Source: an uncultured Clostridia bacterium (lineage in GTDB: Bacteria > Bacillota > Clostridia > TANB77 > CAG-465). Taken from it: a stretch of DNA of 39,549 nt. The notes under the pieces were generated by a model that worked only from the letters and a program-made list of their open reading frames with translations, ran no database searches and was not told the DNA's origin. This document shows, in pieces, positions 1 through 8,345 of the stretch. Within the stretch, counting starts at the first letter, position 1; every line of letters begins with the position of its first letter. A program made the translations under genes and the position numbers. The DNA lies in NCBI GenBank assembly GCA_944388545.1, contig CALXJE010000020.1, positions 1 to 39,549 on the forward strand, read 5' to 3'.

Positions 1-7
1 TTAAAAA

Positions 8-47
8 GTGTTACAGAGTTATTCACAAAAACATAACTCTGTAACAC
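8..47 (-). terminator. Intrinsic terminator after the GT2 gene
   Basis: Perfect 15-bp inverted repeat (8-22 with 33-47) around a 10-base loop. Read on the minus strand it is followed by CTTTTTAA. It sits 48 bases past the stop of the glycosyltransferase at 95-850 and closes that operon. Confidence 0.85.
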
Positions 48-94
48 AAATATATTATATTTTGTTAATATTTTCCATATTTAAGTACCATTAT

Positions 95-850
95 TCAATT
101 TTTGTAATAATTGATGTTTTTTCCCTGTTTTTTATTATTTTTCATTTCTTTCTTTATTCTTTTAAAATCTTTTACCGCTTGAATTCCTATTTTAGTTATT
201 TTTCTTATATTAATTGAATTAACTCCGCCTTGCCTTTCTCTAAAGGTTATTGGCATAAATTTAATATTTTCTTTATTATCAACTAATAATACGGTAAGCA
301 TAACATTTGACAAATTAAATTTGTCTGGAATTCTATCAATATATTTAGCTAAAACTTCTCTTTTCATCAATCTAAATGGAGTATTTGCATCTGTTATTTT
401 TAATCCAAAAATACAAAGCAATACAAATTTTAGAGTTTTTGTTACTAAAATTCTAAAAAAACCATCTTTCCTGTGATTTCTATGTCCTATAATTGCAGCA
501 TAATTATTTCTATCTTGCCAGAAAGGCCAAAATTCATCAGCAATAGTCTGTCCATCTGAATCTGTTTGAAATATATAATCTGCATTATTCTCTAAAGCAT
601 ATTTATATGCATATAACACAGTAGCACCATGACCTTCATTAACTTTATCTATAGGCTCTAAACATGGATATTTCACTTTTAACTCACACAATCTTTTATA
701 TGTATTATCTTTACTTCCATCATTTACAACTACTAGTTTTGAGTCATTACCTATTTTACTGACAACTTCATGCCATTCTTTTACTACTGTCTCGATATTT
801 TCTTCTTCATTATATGCGGGCATTACTATATATAATTTATCATTATTCAT
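95..850 (-). CDS. DPM1-like family 2 glycosyltransferase
   Basis: A soluble GT-A-fold transferase of 251 residues, probably moving a sugar from a nucleotide donor onto a lipid or glycan carrier at the inner membrane face. The start of the fold shows PAYNEEEN (11-18), followed by VVNDGSKDN (41-49) and an acidic QTDSDGQ motif (95-101) for metal and donor binding. DANTPFRLMKREV near 154-166 is typical of dolichol-phosphate-mannose-synthase-like members. There is only one weak hydrophobic stretch (about 133-150) and no C-terminal membrane pair, so it is the short form. The start has AAGGAG seven bases upstream. It overlaps the end of the mutase gene by eight bases, which suggests coupled translation as the last gene of its unit. 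The acceptor cannot be read from sequence. Confidence 0.88.
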   Translation of the reverse strand: MNNDKLYIVMPAYNEEENIETVVKEWHEVVSKIGNDSKLVVVNDGSKDNTYKRLCELKVKYPCLEPIDKVNEGHGATVLYAYKYALENNADYIFQTDSDGQTIADEFWPFWQDRNNYAAIIGHRNHRKDGFFRILVTKTLKFVLLCIFGLKITDANTPFRLMKREVLAKYIDRIPDKFNLSNVMLTVLLVDNKENIKFMPITFRERQGGVNSINIRKITKIGIQAVKDFKRIKKEMKNNKKQGKNINYYKN

Positions 851-2012
851 TTTCTTTCTCCTTTTTTAATATTTCTTCTGATAGATTCAAAGCTTTTTCA
901 ACTACAGCATCCATATTATAATATTTATATTCTGCTAGTCTTCCGCAAAAATATAAGTTATTGATATCTTTTACATGTTCTGTATATTTTTTATACATAT
1001 TTAAATTTTCTTTATTTATTATTGGATAATATGGAGTATTGGTACCATCATATTTTTGGGGATACTCTTTTAATATAGTTGTATGCCCCTTTGCATAATT
1101 CTCATTATAAAAATGCTTGAATTCTGTTATTCTAGTATATTTTTCTTCATTAGGATAATTAACAACCGCTGCATCTTGATATTTATCTATGTTGTATTGC
1201 TCAAATACTAAATCTAAAGAACGATAAGGCAAGTGCCCAAATTTATAATCTAATAATCTATCTATTTCTCCAGTATATACCACTATACCATTATACTCTT
1301 CGTCATTATAATATATTTTATTATTTAAAGTATCAACTTTTATTAAATTCAATGCATCTGTATTTAACATTATAGTAATATTATCGTTATGTAAAATGTT
1401 ATCAAATAATTCTGTAAAACCGTTTTCAGGCATATATTGAATTTCATCTTGAAAGTACCTATCATCATATCCCAAGACAACTGGCACTCTATTTATAACA
1501 GAATTATCTACTTGCTTAATTGGAATTTCCCATTGTTTTGCAGTATAGTTTACAAATACTTTATTATAAACAAACTGTCCTATTTTCTTAATATCCTCAT
1601 CACTATTATTTATCAAATCTAATATTGATACTTTTTTACTATCTGGATATAAACTATCTAACTTATTTTTTATTATTATTGCTTCATCTTTATTAAATAA
1701 AGTCTCTAATGAAGTATAATTAAATGGTATTGGTACTAAATTTCCGTCAATTTTTCCAAGCACTCTATGTTCATATTTATACCAATTTGAGAATTTATTT
1801 AAATAATTATATACTTTTTTATTATTAGTATGAAATATATGAGGTCCATACCTGTGTATTCTAACACCATTAGTATCTACACATTCATACATATTTCCGC
1901 CTATATGTTCTCTTTTTTCTAGTAATAAGACTTTTTTTCCGCTTTCTGCAAGTTGTCTAGCTACTACACTACCAGCAAATCCCGCACCAATTACTATTGC
2001 ATCATATTCCAT
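843..2012 (-). CDS. glf: UDP-galactopyranose mutase
   Basis: Flavoenzyme interconverting UDP-galactopyranose and UDP-galactofuranose, which supplies galactofuranose for surface glycans. The N-terminus has the FAD dinucleotide fold (IVIGAGFAGS), then the family signatures HIGGN and RYGPHIFHT. Later motifs include NYTAKQWE, EYKYYNMD near the C-terminus, and an invariant-looking GRLAEY. About 389 residues is the usual bacterial length. A longer reading frame begins seven codons upstream at 2033. I prefer the ATG at 2012 because AAAGGAGG lies eight bases before it and the preceding gene stops only two bases away. It implies that Galf is part of the polymer made by this locus. Confidence 0.95.
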   Translation of the reverse strand: MEYDAIVIGAGFAGSVVARQLAESGKKVLLLEKREHIGGNMYECVDTNGVRIHRYGPHIFHTNNKKVYNYLNKFSNWYKYEHRVLGKIDGNLVPIPFNYTSLETLFNKDEAIIIKNKLDSLYPDSKKVSILDLINNSDEDIKKIGQFVYNKVFVNYTAKQWEIPIKQVDNSVINRVPVVLGYDDRYFQDEIQYMPENGFTELFDNILHNDNITIMLNTDALNLIKVDTLNNKIYYNDEEYNGIVVYTGEIDRLLDYKFGHLPYRSLDLVFEQYNIDKYQDAAVVNYPNEEKYTRITEFKHFYNENYAKGHTTILKEYPQKYDGTNTPYYPIINKENLNMYKKYTEHVKDINNLYFCGRLAEYKYYNMDAVVEKALNLSEEILKKEKENE

Positions 2013-2014
2013 AG

Positions 2015-3934
2015 CTAATCCTCCTTTATACATCTATTTTTATTTTTCTTAATAAACAGATTAATTCCTCCTGCAGCTAATATATATATAAATACCTTTG
2101 CAATATACGAATATCTTGCATTCACTTCAATTAAAAGATATACAAAGAAATTTGCAAGAATAACTAAATAAAGTAAGTATATTCTTCTATCAGTAATACC
2201 TTGTTTTTTGTTGTACATTACAAATATTGTAGCTGATATTATACAAATCAAGAAAATTGTTACATCATAAAATTGTATTCCTTCTAAAACATCTGAAAAT
2301 TGATATACTTTTCCAAATATTTCTACATTTTTATTTTCAAGCTCATAAAATACCCAATAATATGGTATATTCCCCCAAAATTCTCGTTCTTTAATTTCAA
2401 AAAAGTCAATATATTCACTTACAGAAAGTGAGGCTAGATTTTTCTTGATAAATTCTTTTTCGGCTTCTGTATTTAATAATATCTTTGTACCTTCTTTGCT
2501 ATATCCCCCTTTTGCATTATAATCAGAAGCACAAACAAATTTCCATAAAACATCTTTATTTTCTAATCCATTGTTATTTACACCTGTAGCTTTAACTAAG
2601 AATGAAGCTGAATTATTTATAATTAAGTATGTTGCTATTATTAGGAACATACTAACTATTCCCTTTTTATATTTTTCCTTACTTAAACAATTAATAAATA
2701 TGTAAACTAAAATTACTGCTACATATACAATAGCTTCTGTTCTAAATATATTACTAAAAGCTATTAAAGCTCCTACAAGTAAATATTTCAATATATAATT
2801 CATATTGCTGTATTTTTTAGCTACTAGTATATATATAGCCATGAGTATGAAAACTGAAAATATATGTTGATTACTTAATACACCACAAAAAGCCGACACA
2901 TATATTCCAATGCAGTACAAAAAAGATACAATCTGCGCTGGTCTTTTGCCAAAAATTTCTTTTGCTATTAAGTAGATAAATAAACATACTATTGAGCCAT
3001 AAACGCAATCTAAAATATGTAACCATAGCTCACTTCCTAATAGTCCTATAACAAGTGCATCATATAATACCATTCCAGTTTGATAAGCCCATCTAATAAA
3101 ATATGGGTCTGTATTTAATATGTTGTTTCCATTTAATAGTTCCTGTGCAGCTAATAACACCGCTTTAAAATCTGACCTTGGTACTATCTGTAATTTAAAA
3201 TACATAGCTATTCTAATTATAAAAGCTATTATAAGTATGATATAGTGATAATTGTTATCTAAAAAACTAAGTACTTTATTTTTACTTTTTTTATCCTTAT
3301 CAAAAGTTGTAGTTTTTTTATGTTTAATCAAAACATCCATTAATAAATATATTAAAGTAAGTAAAATGAATGCTGCTATATTAAAATTTAAATATAGTAT
3401 TATTACTGCTGCTATTAATGTAACTATTTTTATAACATTCATAAAAAATATTGCAGCTTTATTTTCTTGTTTAATTTCAAAGAAGGTACTATCTAAATCA
3501 TCTTTAATCTTTTTTTCTTTAAATATAAATATCTTACTAAATAAATAATTAGCTATTATAACTATAACATTAGATAATAACTTCATAATAAGATCATATA
3601 TTCCCATTAAGTTTACAGATACATACATTATAACTACATCTATTATACCTGATAATACTCTAAAAAAGAAAAATGAGCTTATTTCTTTAATGATACCTTT
3701 AAAACCAACTATTTTACTTTCAAATACGTATTTTCTATTAGTTATATATGCAAACAGTACAGCTATAACCCAGGCTATAATAGTAGACATTGTTAAGTCT
3801 AATCTAAAAAACCTGCTAGATACTATGTATACTATATAGTTTACTAAAGTAGTAAGCACTCCAAAGAAAGCATAATTTACAAGTTCTTTATACTTTTTAT
3901 AATATTTATCAACTATTTTAAAAATGTTCTTCAT
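2015..3934 (-). CDS. GtrA-like domain fused to a GT-C-type membrane protein
   Basis: A 639-residue multi-spanning membrane protein in two parts. Residues about 15-140 form a four-helix GtrA-like unit (YAFFGVLTTLVNYIVY at the start, then TNRKYVFESK), a family thought to flip polyprenyl-linked sugars. From about 230 onward it resembles a GT-C or ArnT/PMT-type transferase. An acidic RSDFKAVLLAAQELL loop follows the first helix of this part, as in families using lipid-phosphate sugar donors, and about nine more helices follow. GGAG lies seven bases before the ATG. It is 16 bases after the frameshifted GtrB-like gene, so donor synthesis, flipping and transfer look organised as a GtrA/GtrB/Gtr set with A and the transferase fused. 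The GT-C assignment is from topology and the acidic loop, not a full family match. Confidence 0.75.
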   Translation of the reverse strand: MKNIFKIVDKYYKKYKELVNYAFFGVLTTLVNYIVYIVSSRFFRLDLTMSTIIAWVIAVLFAYITNRKYVFESKIVGFKGIIKEISSFFFFRVLSGIIDVVIMYVSVNLMGIYDLIMKLLSNVIVIIANYLFSKIFIFKEKKIKDDLDSTFFEIKQENKAAIFFMNVIKIVTLIAAVIILYLNFNIAAFILLTLIYLLMDVLIKHKKTTTFDKDKKSKNKVLSFLDNNYHYIILIIAFIIRIAMYFKLQIVPRSDFKAVLLAAQELLNGNNILNTDPYFIRWAYQTGMVLYDALVIGLLGSELWLHILDCVYGSIVCLFIYLIAKEIFGKRPAQIVSFLYCIGIYVSAFCGVLSNQHIFSVFILMAIYILVAKKYSNMNYILKYLLVGALIAFSNIFRTEAIVYVAVILVYIFINCLSKEKYKKGIVSMFLIIATYLIINNSASFLVKATGVNNNGLENKDVLWKFVCASDYNAKGGYSKEGTKILLNTEAEKEFIKKNLASLSVSEYIDFFEIKEREFWGNIPYYWVFYELENKNVEIFGKVYQFSDVLEGIQFYDVTIFLICIISATIFVMYNKKQGITDRRIYLLYLVILANFFVYLLIEVNARYSYIAKVFIYILAAGGINLFIKKNKNRCIKED

Positions 3935-3950
3935 AATATATCTCCGTTAA

Positions 3951-4890
3951 TTACTTATCAAAATTTATTCTTTTTTCTTCTATTACTAGTGGTCTTCTCA
4001 TTACTCTAGAATTAATAGATAAAATATATTCTCCTAAAAATCCTAAAAAGAATAATTGTATAGCTCCTAAGAAAAATATTCCTATAACTATAGGGGCACT
4101 ACCTGCAGAAAACATTTCCCAATTACATAACTTTAATATAAGATAAACAAGTGCCACTATAAAACTTACAAGTCCTATAAATATTCCTCCGAAAAGTAGC
4201 AATTCTTAATCCAACTTTTGTATATGATGTAAGGCTTAGCATTGCCGCATCATATAATTTATAAAAATTATTATGTGTCTTACCTGCTCTTCTTTTAGCT
4301 TGTTCATAAGGGATATCTTTTCTTGAAAAACCAAGTTCTGCAACTATCCCTCTTAAAAAAGGTGTTGGATCATCTAAATTTCTTAGTACATCTATAAAAG
4401 TTTTATCATATAACCCAAATCCAGTAAAATGTTCTATTTGTTCTGTATCTGACATCTTTCTTATTATTTTGTAATATAAACTTCTTAAAAAATACATTAG
4501 TTTATTTTCTTTACTACTCTTTTTAATTCCAATTACAATTCTATAACCGTTTTCCCATTCTTTAACAAATTTAGATATCATATCAACTGGATCTTGAAAA
4601 TCTGCACATAGCAATATAGTGCAATCGCCTGTTGATTGCAACATTCCATAATATGGGGAATTAAACTGCCCAAAATTTTTAGCATTAAAAATCGCTCTTA
4701 TTTTACTATTTTCTTTACATATTTTTTCAATAATCTCTTTTGTTTTATCTGTAGAACAATTATCAATAAATAATATTTCATAATCATAATTAGCTAACTT
4801 TTCTTTTATCTCTTGTTCTACAGCTTTACTTATTGCTTCAACATTTTCTTCCTCGTTATAACAAGGAATTACTATACTAATCTTTTTCAT
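3951..4890 (-). pseudogene. GtrB-like polyprenyl-phosphate glycosyltransferase, broken by a one-base frameshift
   Basis: A family 2 transferase of the GtrB/DPMS type that would load a sugar onto undecaprenyl phosphate. The N-terminal part (frame ending at 4123) has IVIPCYNEEEN, DNCSTDKT, ADFQDP and FTGFGLYDK. The C-terminal part (3951-4202, another frame) carries the expected two membrane helices and the tail LGEYI...RPLVIEE. The frames join at 4192-4195, a run of four A on plus (TTTT in the coding sense). Three T instead of four would restore one protein of about 310 residues. The true start is probably the ATG at 4890, just after AAGGAG; an ATG 27 bases further upstream touches the -10 element. 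It is either an inactivating mutation or a sequencing/assembly error. Confidence 0.85.
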
Positions 4891-4917
4891 CATTTTCTCC
4901 TTAAAATATACGACCAT

Positions 4918-4946
4918 ATTATACTACACATATTTACATAATACAA
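4918..4946 (-). promoter_or_regulatory. Promoter of the gtrB-like/glf unit
   Basis: Minus-strand TATAAT (4918-4923) and TTGTAT (4941-4946) separated by 17 bases. The -10 is consensus and the -35 is weak. Its position rules out the upstream ATG at 4917 as a start. Confidence 0.7.
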
Positions 4947-4948
4947 GG

Positions 4949-4982
4949 AAAAAAGATGCAAGTTTTAACTTACATCTTTTTT
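4949..4982 (-). terminator. Intrinsic terminator of the yerE/yerF-like unit
   Basis: Minus-strand hairpin: AAAAAAGATG, T, AAGT, a TAAA loop, ACTT, G, CATCTTTTTT. In RNA the T/G opposition is a wobble pair, giving 15 continuous pairs ending in a U-run. It starts 10 bases after the stop at 4992 and separates two sugar-gene units. Confidence 0.88.
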
Positions 4983-4991
4983 AGTCTACTA

Positions 4992-5909
4992 TTAATTACT
5001 ATCTTTATACCATTTGACAGTCTTTTTTATACCCTCTTCAAATGATACTTCTGGTTTAAAACCCAGCTCTTTAATTTCTCTTGAGATATCCACATTCAAA
5101 TTTGTAACTTTATTACTAGAGTATGGAATTTCACCAAATTTTAAGGATAAACTGGAATCGATAATATCTCTTATACTATAAATATAGTCCTTAAGTTTTT
5201 TCTGTTCAGTACTTGCAATGCAATAGACTTGTTCATCTTTTCCTTTTTCTGCAGCAAGTAAAATTCCTTTTACAGCATCTTCTACATAAAGGTAATTCCA
5301 AATTTGTGTCCCAGCAGTATACTTTGGAACTTCACCCTTTAAAAAAGAAGCTATACTTTGCATTATTAACGTATTTGGATTGTTAATTGGACCGTATACA
5401 CTAAAAATTCTCACCCAAATATGTCTAATTTTAAGTTGCTTTGAAAGCAGTCTACTCATTTTGCAAGCAGAATATTTAGCAATAGCATACCCTGTTTCTG
5501 GATTTACTGGACTATCATATTTAATAATATCTTTTGTAATGCCATACTCAGCTTGAGAGCCTACTCCAATAAATGTTTTGCATCTTAGTCTTTTAGCTAA
5601 ACACACTGAATCTAAAGTGTATTCAACATTTAGATTTTGAAGATATACATCATCTCTATATTTACCAGTTGTTCCCATCCAAGCTAGGTGTATAAAAAAA
5701 TCATATCCCTTTTCTGTAAAATCCAATCTACAAATGTCAGACAGATCACAGTTAACAAATTTGAAGTTATCATTTGATAGGAATTCTTCTATCTCCTTAC
5801 TTTTTCTTCTTGCAATTGCTAATACCTTTGCTCCTTGTGATAGCAGTTGTCTTATAACATGTATTCCTATCATAGAAGTCGCTCCGGTTATAACGGCACT
5901 TTTAATCAC
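4992..5909 (-). CDS. Extended SDR sugar reductase/epimerase, candidate YerF-like
   Basis: A 305-residue extended short-chain dehydrogenase acting on a nucleotide sugar. The NAD(P) motif is GATSMIG (9-15). The catalytic serine region is GVGSQAEYG and the catalytic pair is in GYAIAKY (Tyr-x3-Lys). By position, directly after a YerE-like enzyme, the likely reaction is reduction of the two-carbon keto branch of a CDP-3,6-dideoxy-4-C-acetyl hexose, as YerF does in Yersinia. That is inference from context; it could also be a C-4 or C-2 epimerase or reductase. The start codon is GTG at 5909. Its GAGGAGG ribosome site is encoded by the Glu-Glu-Glu tail of the upstream gene, which stops three bases earlier, so translation is probably coupled. 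A strong terminator follows. Confidence 0.8.
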   Translation of the reverse strand: MIKSAVITGATSMIGIHVIRQLLSQGAKVLAIARRKSKEIEEFLSNDNFKFVNCDLSDICRLDFTEKGYDFFIHLAWMGTTGKYRDDVYLQNLNVEYTLDSVCLAKRLRCKTFIGVGSQAEYGITKDIIKYDSPVNPETGYAIAKYSACKMSRLLSKQLKIRHIWVRIFSVYGPINNPNTLIMQSIASFLKGEVPKYTAGTQIWNYLYVEDAVKGILLAAEKGKDEQVYCIASTEQKKLKDYIYSIRDIIDSSLSLKFGEIPYSSNKVTNLNVDISREIKELGFKPEVSFEEGIKKTVKWYKDSN

Positions 5910-5912
5910 ATT

Positions 5913-7736
5913 CTATTCCTCCTCAATGATTGGAATAATCATATTCTCTTTAAACTCTTCTCTGTCTAAAAATGGTGCTAAATCCTCAAGTGGAGGTGAA
6001 ACTAAAGTTCCATCTTCAAGTTTTTTAGTTGCAGATTTAGGTTCAAAGTTTTGCTTTTCAGAAACAAATACTTCACATACAATAGGTCCTTTAATTTTTA
6101 GAACTTCTTCAATCACAATCCCCATATCCTCGTTTTTTTCAACTTTAAAATATGGGAATCCGTATGCAGGCGCAAGTTTAGACATATCAGGAAAACTAAG
6201 ATCGTTACTCTCTGGTCCTATACCAACAAATTGTTTGTTAAACATGTTAGTCTGTGTTTGACGTATAGAATGATAACCATTGTTATTAATGATGAATATT
6301 TTTAAAGGAAGTCTATGATGAATTATTGTTTGCAGTTCCTGAATATTCATCTGAATACTACCATCACCACTTATGCATATAATATCTTGATTGTCATTTC
6401 TTGCAAACGTTGCACCAATTGCTGCAGGTAAATCATACCCCATTGAGGCAATAGCAGAGTTAATAATAAATCTTTGACCTGGTTTTATTACATAAGCATG
6501 ACTTCCTACAACACAAGCTGTTCCATTTCCTACAACAGTGATCTGTCCATAATTCAGCCGCTTACTAAGTTCTTTAATAAAGCAGTAAGGATTTGCTCTT
6601 CCATCGATATTTTCATAGTGTTTAGGTAAAACAACTGGATACTTATGTTTCCATTCTGAGCACTTATCAAGCCAATCTTGATTTTCAAAAAGTTTTGAAA
6701 CAGATAAGCTTTTATCAAGTTTTTCCAAGAATATTTTTGCATCAGCACATATTGGCATATCAATGGACAAAGTCGGTTTTTTAAGCTCCTCTTTATCCAC
6801 ATCCACCATAATTTTATATGCTGCTCTTGCCCATGTTTTCCAGTTATATCCTACCTGGCGTATACTAAGTCTACATCCAATAGACAAAACTAAATCACTA
6901 TTTTGCACTGCAAAGTTTCCTGCTCTATCTCCCATTATTCCACCACGACCAACATAAAGTGGATGATCATCATAAATAGCGTCTATACTATTCCATGCTG
7001 TAACAATAGGAATATTAAGTTTTTCAATAACTCTAATAAAAGATTTATACCCACCAGAAATTCTGATACCGTTTCCTGCATATAAAACAGGTCTTTTTGC
7101 AAATTTAATTTTATCAATCACTTGCATAACTAAATCATCAATATTTACTTGACTGCTTTGAAATTCATCTACATAGCTATCATAACCATACAATTCGTTT
7201 GTTTCAATATATGCTCCTTGAACATTTAGCGGAATATCAAGCCAGCATGGACCTGGTCTTCCACTATATGCTAAATAAAGAGCCTTTTCCAAACAATACC
7301 GTATTTTTTTAGGATCAATAACCATTTCACAGTATTTAGTCATTGACTCAACCGCTTTACAAATATCAAATTCTTGATCGCCCATTGCTCTTATTCCAAG
7401 CCCTGTACTTCTTGCAGTTGTATCATATCTAACTTGTCCAGATATAATGAGCATTGGAATTGAATCCAAGTATCCACCAACAACACCTGTTATAGCATTA
7501 GTTCCTCCTGGTCCAGTTGTTACACAAACTGCTGCTATTTTATTATTTATCCGAGCATAACTTTCTGCTGCAATAGCACAAGCCTGTTCATGATGATTGT
7601 ATATACATTTTAGCCCATTCTTATGTCCCAAACTGTCATTTAAATGCATAGCACCACCACCAGTTACTGTAAATACATGACTAATGCCATTTTCTACTAA
7701 AAAATTAGCTATATAGTCAGAGACTTTTACTTTCAT
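5913..7736 (-). CDS. Thiamine-diphosphate enzyme of the acetolactate-synthase fold, candidate YerE-like sugar branching enzyme
   Basis: About 607 residues with the three-domain AHAS layout. The N-terminal domain has NHHEQACAIAAESYAR with the activating Glu and TTGPGGTNAITG. The central domain may bind FAD. The C-terminal domain has the thiamine-diphosphate motif from GDGSIQMNIQEL to NNNGYHSI. The tail ends in PLEDLAPFLDREEF, a feature I associate with TPP enzymes in sugar clusters rather than valine biosynthesis; no regulatory small subunit lies beside it. In Yersinia, YerE uses pyruvate to add an acetyl unit to C-4 of CDP-3,6-dideoxy-4-keto-glucose, and ddhABC next door would make precisely that substrate. 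The ATG at 7736 is chosen over one at 7808 because AAGGAG is eight bases upstream and homology starts at MKVKVSDY. Confidence 0.85.
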   Translation of the reverse strand: MKVKVSDYIANFLVENGISHVFTVTGGGAMHLNDSLGHKNGLKCIYNHHEQACAIAAESYARINNKIAAVCVTTGPGGTNAITGVVGGYLDSIPMLIISGQVRYDTTARSTGLGIRAMGDQEFDICKAVESMTKYCEMVIDPKKIRYCLEKALYLAYSGRPGPCWLDIPLNVQGAYIETNELYGYDSYVDEFQSSQVNIDDLVMQVIDKIKFAKRPVLYAGNGIRISGGYKSFIRVIEKLNIPIVTAWNSIDAIYDDHPLYVGRGGIMGDRAGNFAVQNSDLVLSIGCRLSIRQVGYNWKTWARAAYKIMVDVDKEELKKPTLSIDMPICADAKIFLEKLDKSLSVSKLFENQDWLDKCSEWKHKYPVVLPKHYENIDGRANPYCFIKELSKRLNYGQITVVGNGTACVVGSHAYVIKPGQRFIINSAIASMGYDLPAAIGATFARNDNQDIICISGDGSIQMNIQELQTIIHHRLPLKIFIINNNGYHSIRQTQTNMFNKQFVGIGPESNDLSFPDMSKLAPAYGFPYFKVEKNEDMGIVIEEVLKIKGPIVCEVFVSEKQNFEPKSATKKLEDGTLVSPPLEDLAPFLDREEFKENMIIPIIEEE

Positions 7737-7792
7737 TAATGTCAACTCCTTCATAAATTTTATTAAGGCTATATGTTTAGTTATTCTTCGTT

Positions 7793-8230
7793 TTATTTGA
7801 ATGCCCACAATTTATTCATTATAAAATTAATTGGAACAGTTATACATAAATTTATTATAGGTGCTATATATTCCGATATATGCAAAAGATCAACCATAAC
7901 ATATAATAAGACTGTACTAAGCAAAAATGTAATTCCATATGCCATATAAACTCTTACTAATTGTTTAATCTTATCAACTTTTGAATTACTATTGACTGTT
8001 GATTTAAACACATACCTATTATTCCAATAATATGAATTTAGAACACTTACAATAAATCCTATTGTATTTGCAACAATATAATTACAATTAAAGTAAACTA
8101 AAACATAATAAATTAAAAGTGATATTAAAGTGTTAGAAACTCCTATTATTCCAAATTTTATAAACTGCAATATAGTCTTTTTTAAATCTTGTTTGTTATT
8201 AATCCCACATTTTTCTAATATTTTTTTCAT
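7793..8230 (-). CDS. GtrA-like four-helix membrane protein
   Basis: About 145 residues with four predicted helices. The opening FIKFGIIGVSNTLISLLIYY and the loop NNRYVFKST are typical of GtrA-like proteins, which are thought to move polyprenyl-linked sugars across the membrane. The ATG at 8230 has GGAG nine bases upstream. An ATG five codons earlier would bury that ribosome site, so I reject it. It is the first gene after a consensus promoter and lies 56 bases before the YerE-like gene. This makes it a plausible carrier step for the branched dideoxysugar or a polymer containing it. It is the second GtrA-like domain in the locus (the other is in 2015-3934). Confidence 0.85.
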   Translation of the reverse strand: MKKILEKCGINNKQDLKKTILQFIKFGIIGVSNTLISLLIYYVLVYFNCNYIVANTIGFIVSVLNSYYWNNRYVFKSTVNSNSKVDKIKQLVRVYMAYGITFLLSTVLLYVMVDLLHISEYIAPIINLCITVPINFIMNKLWAFK

Positions 8231-8256
8231 GTATATTTTCTCCATTCATAACAATT

Positions 8257-8285
8257 ATTATAATGTGAAATTAATTACAAGTCAA
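8257..8285 (-). promoter_or_regulatory. Promoter of the gtrA/yerE/yerF-like unit
   Basis: Minus-strand TTGACT (8280-8285), 17 bases, then TATAAT (8257-8262). One mismatch from the vegetative consensus. The first gene starts 27 bases downstream. Confidence 0.85.
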
Positions 8286-8310
8286 CTTGAAATTAAAGTA
8301 TTTAAAAATT

Positions 8311-8335
8311 AAGGTGCGCTTAAAAAGCGCACCTT
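8311..8335 (-). terminator. Intrinsic terminator of the ddhABC unit
   Basis: Perfect GC-rich 11-bp hairpin (8311-8321 with 8325-8335) around three bases. On minus it is followed by AATTTTTAAA. It sits just after the stop at 8346. Confidence 0.85.
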
Positions 8336-8345
8336 ATACCATTTG

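Noticed and set aside
4180-4202. Programmed frameshifting in the GtrB-like gene
   Set aside because: Joining the frames needs a +1 shift, and there is no slippery site with a following rare codon or stop as in known +1 cases. A single extra T explains it more simply.
5734-6261. A 175-codon plus-strand open frame across the yerF/yerE-like junction
   Set aside because: Lies opposite two well-supported genes and has no ribosome site or recognisable domain.
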